Assembly: GCF_002288925.2 (NCBI RefSeq)
Contig: NW_022098093.1
Location: forward strand, 873,266-937,265
From: Delphinapterus leucas
Lineage: Eukaryota > Chordata > Mammalia > Artiodactyla > Monodontidae
Length of the DNA stretch: 64,000 bases
Reading direction: 5' to 3'
Below are positions 1 through 13,449 of the stretch, piece by piece. Position numbers and translations under genes: made by a program. The number at the start of each line of letters is the position of its first letter. Within the stretch, counting starts at the first letter, position 1. The notes beneath the pieces are model-generated. The model saw nothing but the letters and a program-made list of their open reading frames with translations. It searched no databases and was not told the origin of the DNA.

Positions 1-199
1 TCCTGGTTCAAGTACTTATTAGCTATTTCTTTCAACTCATTCATTGTATATAGTCTCTCTCCTTCTTTTTGAGGCCTTCTTTTTGAGGTAATCCTGGGAC
101 TTGTCAGGTTATCAGCCTGCAGCAAGAAATGGAGAAGGGGATCACCTGTCTCCTTGGGAGGAGAGTTTTTCATTTGTTTATCTTGTGTTTTTGTTTCAA
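1..199. other. Unannotated flank
   Basis: Nothing recognisable is visible here apart from a duplicated ten-base stretch (tctttttgag) around 65-88. There is no codon structure or family match that I can support. Confidence 0.4.
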
Positions 200-415
200 G
201 AGCCACTATTCTTATTGCACATCTACCACGTGTCCAATCCTTCCATGCGTGATGCCATTCAATCCTCACAATTAATTACCACAACCAGGACTATGACCAC
301 GACCCTCAAGAAACTGAGGCTCAGAAAGGTTAGTCACTTGTCCGAGTTCCCCAGCTGGTAAGTGTTACAGGAAAGATTCTAATCCTGACCTGTCACATTC
401 CAGAGCCCATGTTCT
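200..415 (-). repeat. MIR SINE relic
   Basis: Reads as the reverse complement of the mammalian-wide MIR core. The order seen is the 'ttcaatcctcacaa' segment, then 'aaactgaggctcagaaaggtt', 'cacttgtccgagttccccagctgg' and the tRNA-side end. The copy is strongly diverged, as expected for a pre-placental insertion. A short open frame across it has no coding meaning. Confidence 0.75.
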
Positions 416-789
416 TTCCACTTAGCCGCCAGTTACTCTTCTCAGTGAAGGGTCCTTGGTGCAGTCTCTGGTGTGGACAAATAGTCACTCCTGTGGAAAT
501 TCCTGATGGGTGTTAAAAGGCAGGGCTGGATTTGACGGGTGTTGGTAATAGGAGTCAAGACATTTCAGGGATCCCAGACACTTCTTGGCCTAGAGACTCC
601 ACGTACAGCAGACAGGCAGACTCTCACAGTTCCATGGACAAAAACTGGGGTTCCAAGGAGACATACATTCACCTTCCTGTGGTATGAATGTGTAGGTACC
701 CATAGGCTCTGAATCACATATCATGCAATCCCACCAGAGGGCTATACAGTCCTGGGATATGCACCTACTCAAATACGCTCACCATCTTC

Positions 790-791
<2 letters not shown>
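416..791. other. Unique intergenic/intronic DNA
   Basis: Mixed-composition sequence with no repeat family, splice-flanked exon or coding bias that I recognise. Confidence 0.4.

Positions 792-822
<31 letters not shown>
792..822. repeat. (CA)n microsatellite
   Basis: About 15 uninterrupted CA dinucleotides. The apparent histidine/threonine- or cysteine/valine-rich frames over it are artefacts of the repeat. Confidence 0.97.
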
Positions 823-1360
<538 letters not shown>

Positions 1361-2437
1361 AGGCCTTCAGTAAGAGTGATAGCTCTTTCTCAGGAAGGTG
1401 GTCCACCTCTGAAGCCCAGAAGGTTCGTGGACAAATGCAGAACTAGTATCAAGATATCCCCATCCTGTCTCAGGGCCCCAGGTTTTCCCAGCCAGCACCC
1501 TGGCTTTGGCATAACAAAGCAGAACACTGGGTGATCATTCAAATGTCTCTGAAGCCCTGCAACTCTATTAGATCTTCAGCCTGTTGAACAGCTCTGTGTT
1601 TTCACTACAGGAAATAAGGGCCTCTTTGTAAGATACCAAAGCTTGTTAACAGCCCTCAGTCTCTTACTATTATCCCTCTGCAGGGCATAAATACAACTTA
1701 GAAAGAACTAGCCAAGTTCACTGTCTTTAAAGGCATTGTTAACAAAAAACTTTCAAATGCCTGAATCCTCATCCCCTATCACAGCCTTGTTCTCCACGGA
1801 GACGTTTTCCTGCCACCACTAGTGAAATCCTTAGCAATTAACATTGCTTTGTACAAGGGAGTACCATTGCCCCACCTACCAAACAGGACAATGTCTTTCC
1901 TCTTCACCCACAGGGCGATGAGTAAGCCAGTCCTAAATACCTATCTTGTTTTCTTGGATAACTCCTGATACCACTTGTGTTATCTGGGTACTGTGAGAAG
2001 CAGATGACCCCTAGACAGAATTAGACGTGCACATTTTTTTTAGGGAAAACATCTGTGAAGGAAACTGGGGAAGGAGCTGGAGGAGGGTGGGAGAACTGAC
2101 AGTATGCAGGGCTGACCCCTGTGAGGGGAAAGAAAAGAAAGGAATGTCAGGTGCACGAGTAGTAGAGAATGTGGCAGTTTTAAGAAAGCTTGGCAAGGCT
2201 GTTGGTGAATCTTCAAGCCAAAGTTGCCCATCAGAGGAGTCCCCCATCTCCCAATATCAGGCCTGACTTAGCATCCTTCAGACCCTATAGCAACAGGATT
2301 GCTGATTAAGCTAATGAGTTAGTGTTTAGTTTCATCAAAACTTAAAAGTAAAAAAAAAATGTAGAGATCTTCATGGACTGTATGTCTTTATTTTGCTATG
2401 TTTGTGTCATTACTGTAACCCCTATATTCTCTTGTTC
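1361..2437. other. Unique DNA, possibly with an unnamed old repeat at 2,000-2,280
   Basis: No gene is supported. The part around 2,000-2,280 is purine-rich and has the texture of an old interspersed repeat, but I cannot assign a family. Overlapping open frames occur on both strands there and show no coding preference. Confidence 0.35.
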
Positions 2438-2451
2438 TATAATTTTATTTT

Positions 2452-2670
2452 ATTTTATTTTATTTATTTATTTATTTTGCGGTACGCGGGCCTCTCACTG
2501 TTGTGGCCTCTCCCGCTGCGGAGCCCAGGCTCCGGACGCGCAGGCTCAGCGGCCATGGCTCACGGGCGCAGCCGCTCCGCGGCACGTGGGATCTTCCCGG
2601 ACCGGGGCACGAACCCGCGTCCCCTGCATTGGCAGGCGGACTCTCAACCACCGCGCCACCAGGGAAGCCC
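2452..2670 (-). mobile_element. CHR-family SINE, short cetacean type
   Basis: The element is reversed. A T-rich block (its A-rich tail) comes first, followed by the conserved body, and it ends in ccagggaagccc, the complement of the SINE start. The tRNA-like head with its B-box core (gggttcg, here as its complement) is clear near 2,605-2,620. A 14 bp direct repeat, tataattttatttt, flanks it at 2,438-2,451 and 2,671-2,684 and is the target-site duplication. CHR SINEs are tRNA-derived, transcribed by RNA polymerase III and thought to be mobilised by L1 proteins. All open frames over it are shadows of the SINE. Confidence 0.93.
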
Positions 2671-2684
2671 TATAATTTTATTTT

Positions 2685-4974
2685 TATTAGCTCTTTGAAG
2701 TCCTCAAGAATTTAAAAGTGATTTTGTAAATTGCTTTATGATTAAATTATTATGTCTACATTGTTATGTAGAGAACCCTGGATGAATCAGTCTGTGGGGG
2801 AGGAGGGGAGATTACAACTGATTTTTTTTTATAGAATATGTATTCTCAATTATAAATTGAACATAATTAAAATACTAAGTTGTTTTGGTAAAGATTAATC
2901 AATCATCATATGGTACCGCATCAATACATATATCACTTCTACAGATGCACAGCAAGCTTCAGCCTTTCCTTCAGTTTATCTGTACTAGCTTTTATTTCCT
3001 ATTGCCATATTCATCTGTGCATAAAGCCTGGAGATAACTAATTTTACCTGCATCTCCATCTTTGATGGAATCACATCAGGCTGTTTTAATTTCTGTTGAA
3101 GTGCAGTGTTCACCACAATTCAGCATTAAATGTCTAGAGACAAGAGAGTGCCTAAATACTCCAAATTATCTCTGTTATAACTTATTTGAGATTATCATTT
3201 CACATGTTTGGGGTTTATTTTGTTACTTTTATGATTTCAAATCTTTCCATTTTTACCTGAGTCTCTCCTATATATTTAATACCCTATTCACATTATACAT
3301 AAAATATGTTTCTAAAGGTCCAAATGTTTCTGGGGGGAGACACAGAGCATAAGGACTTTTGTAACCAAAGTTTTCTTCTGAGTGAAATTCACATGTATGT
3401 CTTTTCAAATGATTTCAGAGAAAACAATAAACCTTGTCAATACAGTGCAATTGATTCCAGTTGCCTGTTATTATTTTATAAGAATGGCCCATCTCCGAAG
3501 AAATTATCAAATCGACCATGAAGAAATCCACACTGACATTAATATTGGCATTAGAACAGCAGAAAATAATGTACTCTGCTCATTTTCAGTTGGATAGACA
3601 CAGCCTTAGACAACAGACAAACATTTTCAGTAAATAGTATGGTGAGTTAATTTCCTTTGAATCCTTTATGAAGACAAGGGATTTATCACAAATGGAGTTC
3701 CCGTTATGAGTCATGTTCTTTACCAATTCTCAATGCAGTCTTTGCTAGGTTTGAAGTATACATGAGCCAAATACACTCCTTTATTGGTTGCAGTATACCT
3801 GCTTACCCTGTTGTCATCACAATACGGATGGGATCATGTAGAAAACTGAACAACCTATTTTTGGACTTTCAGCTTAAGTACTTTAGTAGAAGCCACTCTG
3901 ATAAATGATTTTATCTCTCATTTTCATAGGTTCATGCTTAGCCTTCAAGGGTGAAGGCAACTGCCAATCAAGGAATATACCCACATCCGTTAGAAGTATA
4001 GATATAAAGGAAGAGAGGATACCCACCCAAAGAGCAGCCTGAGGAGTAGAAAAAAGAAACAAAGTAATAACCAAAGAAAGTGAACATGTCTCTATGCCTT
4101 TCCATTTATTCTCACTTTATTCTTTATAATTAAAACCCATATGCTGCAATATGACATTATCGTGTTTCTGAAGATTCCATTTTTCCATCTAGATATAAGG
4201 CTCCCTCAGGCTGGCTACAGATTTAGGGAGGAAGTCTTATATGTCCCCTAAAGTAAAGGTCCTTAACTCAGTGTAAGAGAGTCATCTCACTTTCTAAAAT
4301 TGTTTGCAAAATAGTATAAACATGCATTCATCTGAGGGGAGGATTCATAGCTCTCATCAAGTCCTTATCCAATCTATAAAAACAACTACAACATTAAATA
4401 ATATTAAGGATTACTGTTGTACTTTCTTTGTGTTTGTTTGTTTTTTTCCTGCTTCCTGTCATATTTCTTTCACTGCTAAGAATTTCTGCAGCACTACGGA
4501 AGTACTCGCCTTTGAACTTAACCTGAAAGTCTAGTGCAACTTCACTCTTCCTCCACTCCAAATCTTTGCTTTCAGAAGATTCCTGTATCTCTATTTCACT
4601 GAAAAGATGTCACGTGATGTGATCATTCCAATTTAAAAGTGCTTTCTCTCTGACAAAGGTAATTTCCTCTTTTTCAGATGACAAGTTCCTCATATTCTCT
4701 AATATTTATTTATCCACCCTAGACATCAATCACATTTCTTCTAGTTCCCCATGATCCCAGCTATTAAACTTTCTGCATTCCCTCAAGCCTCATCAATTCT
4801 ACCTAGGCCTTAATGCAACTTGTTGAAATTCACCTTCTCCTTTCTTCTTTACCAATACATTCTTCAAATTTTATAACAATCAAAATGTCAAAGAGAATGA
4901 GTCCAACTGTAGCAGCAGTGGAGGAAGGCACAATTAAGTTTCAGATTAGTCTGGGAAAGGCATTTCTAAACACT
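2685..4974. other. AT-rich unique DNA
   Basis: About 2.3 kb without a repeat or gene I can support. Open frames are short (under 100 codons), low in complexity and lack splice-site or initiation context. Confidence 0.4.
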
Positions 4975-5023
4975 AATTATATATATATATTTATATGTGC
5001 ATATATATATATATATATATATA
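4975..5023. repeat. Interrupted (TA)n microsatellite
   Basis: Two TA tracts are separated by a short tttatatgtgca interruption. Confidence 0.95.
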
Positions 5024-6404
5024 ACTCAGAAAGAAAAATAAGAATATATTTTAATATATATTTTTAAACTTATGAATTAAAAAAACTAAATTTAATGATA
5101 AAATACCAACTAAGAAAAATATTGGTAACATTAGAGTAGATACAGTGCTAATAACCTCAATATAAAATTAGTTCTTATAAATCAATAGCCCATGAAAATA
5201 TGCCTAAGAAATATCCCAAAAGAAAATGTGTAACAAACATGAACAGTTAATTCAGATACAAAAAAAAAATACCAAGTTATATTTGTGTTGAGCAAAGATA
5301 GTTTGAAAGCCTAATTTATAAGCAAACTTAGTAGGTAATATAAATGAAAAAGAATAGGAAGTTAGTTAAAACAAAAAACAAAACCAAACAAAAACAAAAT
5401 AACGTTGATACACGCATACCACTAAACAGCATACAATTTCAAAGTCATTTAAAAATACATCTAATAATCTAGAAAATACTTATATTACTATTTAAAGCAG
5501 CAGGTTATAAAACATTACCGCATAGCACCTTTATTTTAAAGCTGTATCTATATACAAATCTGGAAATATATAAACCAAAATGTTAACTTATTTTATTCTC
5601 AGTGATAGAATTCCAACTGACTAATTTTCTCTGGGATTATATCATTCTATAATTTCTAAATTTTCTAAGGAAAAGTTAGGTTTGTATGTTAGACATAAAA
5701 AAAGCAGAAAAAATAAATGTTATTTTAAAATAGATTACAAAAAGATGATTGAAAAATCTATGATTGAAAAAAATTATTTTTAAATGGAAAATATTGTTGT
5801 TATACTAACTTATAAAGTCTACAGCTAGCAATAGAAAAATACTAAGGTACACCTTCTTGTTCTAAAGCCAGTGTTCCTTACAGATTTATGTAAACCTAAA
5901 AGGCTTCTGCTCAAAGTAGCTTATCACTATAAGAAAAGCAGTGATTTAATTTTAAAACTTTTCTCCATTAATCATAAATATTAGAGTCCTGGGGAAAAAA
6001 TGACATGTAATTTTGAAAATCTGATTATCTTTGAAAAAGATAATCAGTTTTCTCTAATAAAATAAAAAGTAATGGACTGATTTTATAATTTTTTGCATAA
6101 AGATAAAAATACAAGAGGAATGAGAAAGAGCCTTGTAAACTGCAAAATCAGTGTACACTTATTTTATTAGTTACACTGCGATATTTAAGTGGAATATTTT
6201 CTTCTTTTGTTACCTAGGACCTCAGACAGTTAATAACTCTCAAATAATAAATCAATGTCCTAAATGCTGTAGACATACTGCATACTTTCTGTTTGTAATT
6301 ACTTTCTTGAAAATAAGTTACTTTCTTTTAAAAATAAACTGTCAACTTTTAAAATTAAAAAGAATGTATTTTCTGGCGTTTAAAAAATGCTATGCTTGGC
6401 ACCC
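5024..6404. other. AT-rich unique DNA with a short hairpin
   Basis: Very AT-rich, with no gene or family match. It contains a 12 bp inverted repeat with a three-base loop at 6,021-6,047. Confidence 0.4.
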
Positions 6405-6452
6405 TTGATTGATTAGATTAGACAGACAGATGATAGATAGATATAGATATGA
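6405..6452. repeat. Degenerate GATA/GACA-type simple repeat
   Basis: A short imperfect run of gatt, gaca and gata units, with tatagata steps. Confidence 0.6.
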
Positions 6453-7410
6453 CACGAATTCATATATTTATATGCATGCATTTTCACATTCTCTGCCAAA
6501 ATAAACAATTTAAAATATCTGAAAAAGAGGTTGAAGATAATTGAAAAGAGAATCCTTCACTCCTTACTAAAACAATGACAGATCTAGCATCAAGACACAG
6601 ATATCCATTTTCTTGAACCTCTAAAAGTTAGTTGATAACAGAGCTTTGTTTTTCCCAGAAATCTTACTTCCTCCTGATGTTCCAAGAACTTGATCATTTC
6701 CCACACTTCTAGAGAAGCTATGCTTTTCACAAGCTTTGCTGAAACTCCTCTAGTGGTATGAGCAAAATGACTGACATAGCTTGAGAAAGAATGCACAAAA
6801 ATCACTAGTGTGAGATTGGCCATGTCCTCCTGCGGGAACAGTCAGAATGTGGCCCAGCTCTAATAGCAAAGAAGGAAATAGAGAACATACATCTGGGCAA
6901 AGAGCAAATGATGGTAGCAATTGTACCCTCAGAGATGAAGGGATTAAAAACAGCAGTGCCATTACTCAAAAATACCCATCAAAATCATGAATGCTAAGAA
7001 ACCCCAAAGAAATTAAGAAAATCTAAATATCTCCCCAAAGGGGCACATAATTTTAGTGATAGGAAAACATTTATACTTCATTACTCTTTTAAAGAGTCCT
7101 GCTAGCAAAAGACATCAATATTTGTTTGAAAATAGGATGAAAGCCATATTTGGCAGGAGCACATGTGAAATCTTTCCAGAATGTATTTTTGTTCTCAATG
7201 GAACAACAAAACTTGATTTTTCTCCAATTTTAGAAAGTCATACACATATTTATATATGTATATGCTTGTGTCAAAGCAAATGAAAAGTGTAACTTTAACA
7301 GGTAGTCCTCCCTCCTCCCTCACTCAAGTCATTCTTTTCCCCTGAGCAACACGCGTAAACACAATCAGTAAAGACTTAGACAGTTATGATAGCTGTATTG
7401 ATGCTTTGAA

Positions 7411-7414
<4 letters not shown>
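6453..7414. other. Unique DNA
   Basis: No supported gene or interspersed repeat. Two overlapping minus-strand frames around 6,590-6,960 have no recognisable domain. Confidence 0.35.

Positions 7415-7415
<1 letters not shown>

Positions 7416-7474
<59 letters not shown>
7416..7474. repeat. Compound (GT)n(GA)n microsatellite
   Basis: About 15 GT units run directly into about 14 GA units. This is an alternating purine-pyrimidine tract fused to an all-purine tract. Confidence 0.97.
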
Positions 7475-7479
<5 letters not shown>

Positions 7480-7669
7480 CTTTGTCAGGTGTCTTTTTTT
7501 AAATGTGCTTATATAAATGATATGTATCTATGAAAATATATAGTTTATAAATATTATCAGGTTATGTCAACTGTCTGCAACTTACTTACGCTCAGAAATA
7601 TGTCTTTGGGAACTTTCCATTTTAGGTACATATAAGTGTTCCTTTTAACTATACAGAAGGTCCATTACA

Positions 7670-7905
7670 TAATACTAGCCGATATTTATTGAACACTTAG
7701 TATGTGCAAGACACTTTTGGTGGTTTATTTGTATTGTTTCCTTTAATTCCCACAAATGAGTTAGATGCTCTTATCATCTCCATTTTACAGATGAGAAAAC
7801 AGAGTCACAGAAAAGTTCAGCTATTTCCCCAAGTTCACACTGCAGGGAAACAGCAGAGCTAGGTTTTTAATCCAGATAGGCTGATTTTTCTCTCAGTATT
7901 CGATA
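7670..7905 (-). repeat. MIR SINE relic
   Basis: Near-complete reverse-orientation MIR. In order: tatttattgaacacttagtatgtgc, the cctttaattcccacaa segment, the tctccattttacagatgaga core, the segment equivalent to ccaaggtcacac, and the degraded tRNA-like head. Divergence is moderate. Confidence 0.88.
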
Positions 7906-8114
7906 TCATCCTTTATAAATGCCTAAGATTTTTTAAAGATATACTCTCATTAGTGGACAATTAGCTAATTGCATATTTTAAAAAAAGACAAAACATTGCT
8001 ACAGTAAACTTCTTTGTCTTAACCCTTTATGTACACAAATGAGCACCCCCTGACGTATACACTTAGAACTGCAATTCCTAGTGGAAAGTTATTTGCATAG
8101 GTTGTCCCTTAGAA

Positions 8115-8355
8115 CTTAGTTTAAACTAGAGCCTAGAGGTTAAGACCCCTCAGCTGCAAAATCAGACAGACCTAGATTCAAATCTGTTTGTCTACTTAGG
8201 GGCTTTGGGGAAAAGGTCTCTCTGAACAGGTTTATTCATATGTGAAAGGAGTATAATGACAGTACCTCTCTCAAAGTTTTACTAGAGATTAGATAAATTA
8301 ATGCACACAAAGAGCTTAATCTAGTGCTTAGTACGTAGTGAGTATTCATGATCAT
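8115..8355 (+). repeat. MIR SINE relic
   Basis: Forward MIR. The tRNA-like head (gaggttaagacccctcagctgcaaaatcagacagacctagattcaaatc, shown by its spacing) is followed by the core and a 3' end like that of L2/MIR (agtgcttagtacgtagtgagtattcatgat). It lies about 200 bp from the reversed MIR at 7.7 kb and is a separate insertion. Confidence 0.82.
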
Positions 8356-8364
8356 TATCAACTT

Positions 8365-8600
8365 CAGTGGGAAACCTTCTGTGAACCCCACGTCTATTCC
8401 CATTTCATCCTGCAGTAGCTTATAACCCATACATTATTCCTCCCCATTATATTGTAAGCAATCACTTCTTTTTCTGTCTCTCTCTCTCTCTCTTTGGATT
8501 TCAAGCTTCCTGATAGAAGGCACTATAGTTTCTATATGTATCAGAAATACTGGAAGGTACCTAGTACCATTCATGTTTTATGAATGAACGATTAATGGAG
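8365..8600 (+). repeat. L2 LINE 3' end relic
   Basis: Contains the L2 3' terminal pattern: a 'tgtaagc... ttccttgatagaaggcac' type segment, then 'gtacctagtaccattcatg' and a final tgaatgaacga run resembling the TGAATGAA repeats at L2 ends. A short (TC)n tract lies inside it. Confidence 0.6.
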
Positions 8601-10784
8601 TTGCAGAAAATAGATTCCTAAACTCCTTCTAATTCTTCCCCATCTTTTTGGCTATCAATCTAAATACTCTTAATAATACTGATTTCTTTACATTCCTTCC
8701 ATCGAAGCATACCTAATTTTCCTTTGTTATATTATTTCATGGGGCAATGTAATTAAAAAAAAAACAACTAAAGAAAATGAAGTTTAACCAGCTGAAGTCT
8801 CTCTGAAATATATAGCTGGGCCAAAGCCAAAACAACCAAAAATATTTGACACCGTATTCTGATCTGACCAAGATATGACAATCACACAGGCTCCTGCAGG
8901 CCACAAAGTAAAAATGTGGTTTCAGCTCTCAGATTTCATTATTCACATTGATCAAAATAAGTGGAGAATGAGAGTTTTCCATTTCACTCTGTGTTGTATA
9001 GACACAGCATAAGTTGTTGCAGTTTGTTTTATTCTGTTTGCCTGGAGGAAAAGTCGTTTTGCTGTTTTAATAATACATTGAGACGGTTTAATGACAGATG
9101 GGGTTTCAGAACTCTTAATCAGCTTGCCACGATAACTGGGGTAAACTGAGCCTGTGCAGCCATAACAAAGATGGAGAGAAATGTCACCTAACTTACAGTG
9201 AACATGCTAACAGAACTTATCATATGCCTTCAAATTCTGTTTCATTAATTCTGCAAGTTTTTTCCATCCTCTTTTCCTGTCTCTCTACTTTTTATTCTTA
9301 CTTCGTTCATTTGATTCTACCTTTGTGTGTTCGTAACTGACTCCAACCCCTATATTTGGAAATTTTGCTTTCATTTGAATAGGAATTTGGGATTCATTCT
9401 TAGTAAGGTCAAACGAAAAAAATATCTGCAGCTGAATTTGTGTGCTGGCCAAAGTACAAAAGTGAAATGAAACGTAGGGAAAGTATCCAAAATGAGAATG
9501 AAAAGAAATACACGAGTGCAGGGAATTGGAAGTGGTCTGGGTTTCATCTGTCTGATCTGTGTAATTTCTCCCTTTTGCCACTGTTTCCAGCATCCTGTAT
9601 ATGTATGTTCCCTAATTTGTTATAAGAAAACTGTGAGAGAATTTAAAGGATGCGGTAGAGAGTTAGGGGCTGAGTTCAGTTCTCACATTCATTTTCTGTA
9701 CTGGGCAGTAAAGGGTTCAGGTCACAGAACCTAGAGAGAGCATTCATCCAGAGTGGGATAATGGGATGTGGAGAGACAAAGCATAAAAGAACAAGAAACA
9801 GAGTTCTGTCCCTGACCAGATGCAAACTTGGAAAGAAGCTCTGACAGCTTCTGCCAAAAGAGCAATACTGTAAGGCACAGGCCAATGTCCAAATGGCCCA
9901 GTCAGCCCCAATCCTACCACCATGTACCCAAAACACCCATTAAAGGTTGGTGCACAGCAGCATTAATCCTGTGCCCACTGTGATGTGCTCCAACTCTAGT
10001 TCCAAAAAGCAGCATGATTATTTCTGACTCCTCTCTTATGACTACACTAATGAATTGTTCCTTTAGCTGTCATGTAAGGTTCTGAAAGAAATAATTGGCT
10101 TACTATAGGAAAGAGAAATATTAAAATTTCATCTTCAATGTCTTAGAAAAACCTCCCCATGTCGTAATCAAAGTTCCAAAACAAAGATATAATTAGTTGG
10201 AGCTCTAGTGGAAAATATGTGTATGTATAATAAAGTTCTTATATTAAGTCTAGTGCATTAGCGCTGCATTCTCAGCTGTAGGAGATGTCTCTATCTTGGT
10301 TTTATCAAGATGCTCTTCTCATGCAAGTTTCCTGGATTTTTTGCATCACCGTATAGTCAGTATCTATGACCAATACCAATCCATAACAAACTTGGCATTT
10401 CCTTATATTTGTGCTGATAAATATTTTCATAGAGCTCTTAGTATATCTTATAGTCATTGTTCACTTTTGCAAACCTCATATAGAATCTGCATTTTTTAAA
10501 CCTCTGTGGCTCTAAGCACAGTTACTCCTAATTTGATATACCCACAGCCAAAATGCATTGTGGTTCATTAATTTGAAATTGGTGTTGGGTAAATGCTCTC
10601 AGTAACTTATTACTTGGACAGGGTTGCTTACTGAGTTGCATTCCAACTACCCCAAAGTAATTGATTATACTTAGTTCTTGGACAGTCCTCTAAAATAGCT
10701 TCCCAAATTGGCACTAAGATGTTATATACACATCTCTAGGTCAATGAGGTATGGTTTGCTAAAGCATTTCTTCAGCCTCGTAAC
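8601..10784. other. Unique DNA, with a possible conserved non-coding stretch at 8,870-9,250
   Basis: No gene is supported. Several 60-100 codon frames overlap at 9,285-9,940 on both strands and look like chance frames. The stretch 8,870-9,250 is more balanced in composition than its surroundings and contains clustered homeodomain-like (taat), E-box-like and acaaag motifs. Confidence 0.35.
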
Positions 10785-10990
10785 CATTTACAAATCACTT
10801 ACTGAACACACACTTGTGGAGAGGCACTGGGAAAGTCCTGGGGCTATGAAGACATAGTTTATTCACAATCTGATGGAGAGAGAGATAAATGTGTAAACTA
10901 ATGTGCATAACATGTGATAGATACTGTAAAAGGGATACAGCAGAAGAAAAAGGGAGTCGTCAAGTCTACTTGGAAAGAGTGGAATAGTCA
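10785..10990 (-). repeat. L2 LINE relic
   Basis: Reverse complement of the L2 3' region: 'cactgggaaagtcctggggctatgaagacat', then 'gagagagataaatgtgtaaactaatg' and 'gatagatactgtaaaagggatacagcag'. This is the usual order of the L2 terminal segment. Confidence 0.65.
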
Positions 10991-13449
10991 TTTCTACAGT
11001 TCAAGAATTCCTGGTCTACCATCAAAAGAATATCAGATGCAGCTGAAATGTGTGTCATTAAACTAATATATCGAATAATGGACAAAATAGGATATTCAGT
11101 GAGCTCTCTAGAATTCTTCCCTTCTTTCTATTCAGAAATAAAAAGTGAATTAATAGTTTGCAAAATGTTTATCTCGATCAGGAAAATAAGGAAAAATATT
11201 TGTTTCCTAGTATCTCTTCTAGAAACTCCCACAATCTTCTCACCTTTGGTTGTGTTTTAGCTCCTGTCAGGATATAGTAAAGTCAATCTTTCCAGTGAAT
11301 AGTTAATGGCTGTGCGCACCTCAAAAGAAAGTCAGGGAAAGGTATGCATTTTGTACATTTCACCTGCAGAATTATATTTAGGGGATTAATTTTTGTATAT
11401 TCTATTCTCCTTTGAAGTTATTCTTTTAAAAAGCATATTTTCAAATTCTTTAATCAATATAAAATTTTAAAAATTATACATTAAATATTCTCTGTGAAAT
11501 ACATCTTGGTGCTACAGCCCCTCATGTTTAATCGTTCAAACAAATTCAAGATAAAATTGTAGAACTATAGTATTAATTGCAAATGTTTTCTATAAAAAAC
11601 TTTTGAAGATTTTCATGTTTTCAGATATGCAAATTCCATTTTGAGGTATCTTTTTTGTTTTTAAAGTAGTCATCAATAGAAGTAAGTCATTCTTAGTTGT
11701 CAGACACGCAAAGACTAGTAACAACATTTGTTAGCTGATTCATAGGATTCTCGAGTTAAAATTGAGGTGATTATTTATTGTATAAAATCTCTAAAAAGCA
11801 TGAAATTCTCTTTCCTACCCTCATCTTCCTGAAGTCTATGAAAATTGATCAATCGGAATACTTCACATTCTACTTCCTCTAAAAAATAAAATCAATCAAT
11901 AAATATTAGGTAGAACTTGTCTTTATTGCAGACATTTTATAATCCAATCTTAAGAATAAGAATTTTGATCTAAAGATGATGATAATACCTAATGCATGGT
12001 CCTTTGTTTCATAACAGAAGGAACACAAGAATTATTTGACCTATATGGTCAAATGAAGTTTTTGAAACCATTAAATACTGCCTGCACTTTAGCAGAAAAC
12101 ATAGGAAGGCATTTCAAAGAATATAATCACTCATCATGCTTTCCCCTAGGACAACCACTATTTTCTTATCCACACACAAAAAAAGCATGAACAAAAGCAC
12201 CAAGAAAATTTCGATTACTATCACTTTCATAGCAATGAAAACTATTATGATGTAACAAAAAAAGATAGTGAACAAATCACAACACACATAAATGCTCAAA
12301 TTTTTGCAAATCTCTTTTGTCCATTAAAGTTAACAAATAAATTTTTTTCATAGTAATAATAGTTACAGACATTGCATAAAGTTAAAATGTCCATCAAAAA
12401 GGAATGTTATCATTGATAACATGCATATGTTGTGTATGTTTTGTGTATTTCTCAGGCTTAGAAAATGCCATTGAGATTGTGGGGAAAACAGGGCTGACAC
12501 TGGGAGTTATCAAATTAAACAAAACCAAGCAAATAAGTAAACCTTGTTAGTCACAAAGGCAGTGGGAGCAGCAAGGACTGGACTGGAGGCAGCAAAAGAT
12601 GTGCTTTTTAATCTTACCTCCTACTTCCCCACAGGAAATATGTTGATTCTTGGTGCAATCGGTTCCCATAAGAACTCAAAGGAGCCCTGATGATTTCTTT
12701 ACTTTCCAGGAACTACTATAATAATATTTTTTAATTATTACAAAGCTTCCACCCATATGCTCAGGGTGCTATATCAACAATTAAAACATCATCATCGTAA
12801 ACAATAATAATTAAAAACACATAAAGAGCACAGCACAAAACAGCCACAGAACACTGAGCACAAGCCGTGTTGAAGGGAGAAGGGTCCTTTTGCAGTGCTC
12901 CTTGTAATGTGATATTACGTAGCCATTTTCTGAAGTTCAAAACCATAAGCAGTTCTAAAAGCATCCTCAGTTTACTAACTACAAAATGCCTACAGGTTGA
13001 TCTATGGAACATGGCTCTCACACTTGGGAGAATTATCTAGTATCCATTGTCTCCTTTAAAATCAGAACTTTCAAAAAATAATGTAATGCCAATTAAAATG
13101 AGGAAAGAACCTGCCAGCAGAGCTTCTGACAGAATAGAGAATCTTGGCAGGATTTTAATAATTCTGTCTCCTGTTTCATGTTCCTCTGGTTGTGATGATT
13201 AGTAAGTTGCTTAACCCATTTATGGTTTTATTTCAGCATCTGTGAACAAGGAGTAGAATTGTTTCTGGCACTAGAGAAATTGCTTTAAGTTGTACAAACT
13301 AAAGATTCTATTTCTCCACCAAGTAATTCACATAACCCTCCCCACAAACCTGATGTTTAACCAGGAATACCAGCTCTCTGATATGAAATACGTATTTTTT
13401 TAAAATTTATTTTAAGGAAATAATTCAGTGACATCTTCTTTATAGAAAT
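10991..13449. other. AT-rich unique DNA
   Basis: About 2.5 kb with no supported gene or repeat family. A few short frames (up to 86 codons) lack any recognisable domain. Confidence 0.4.
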
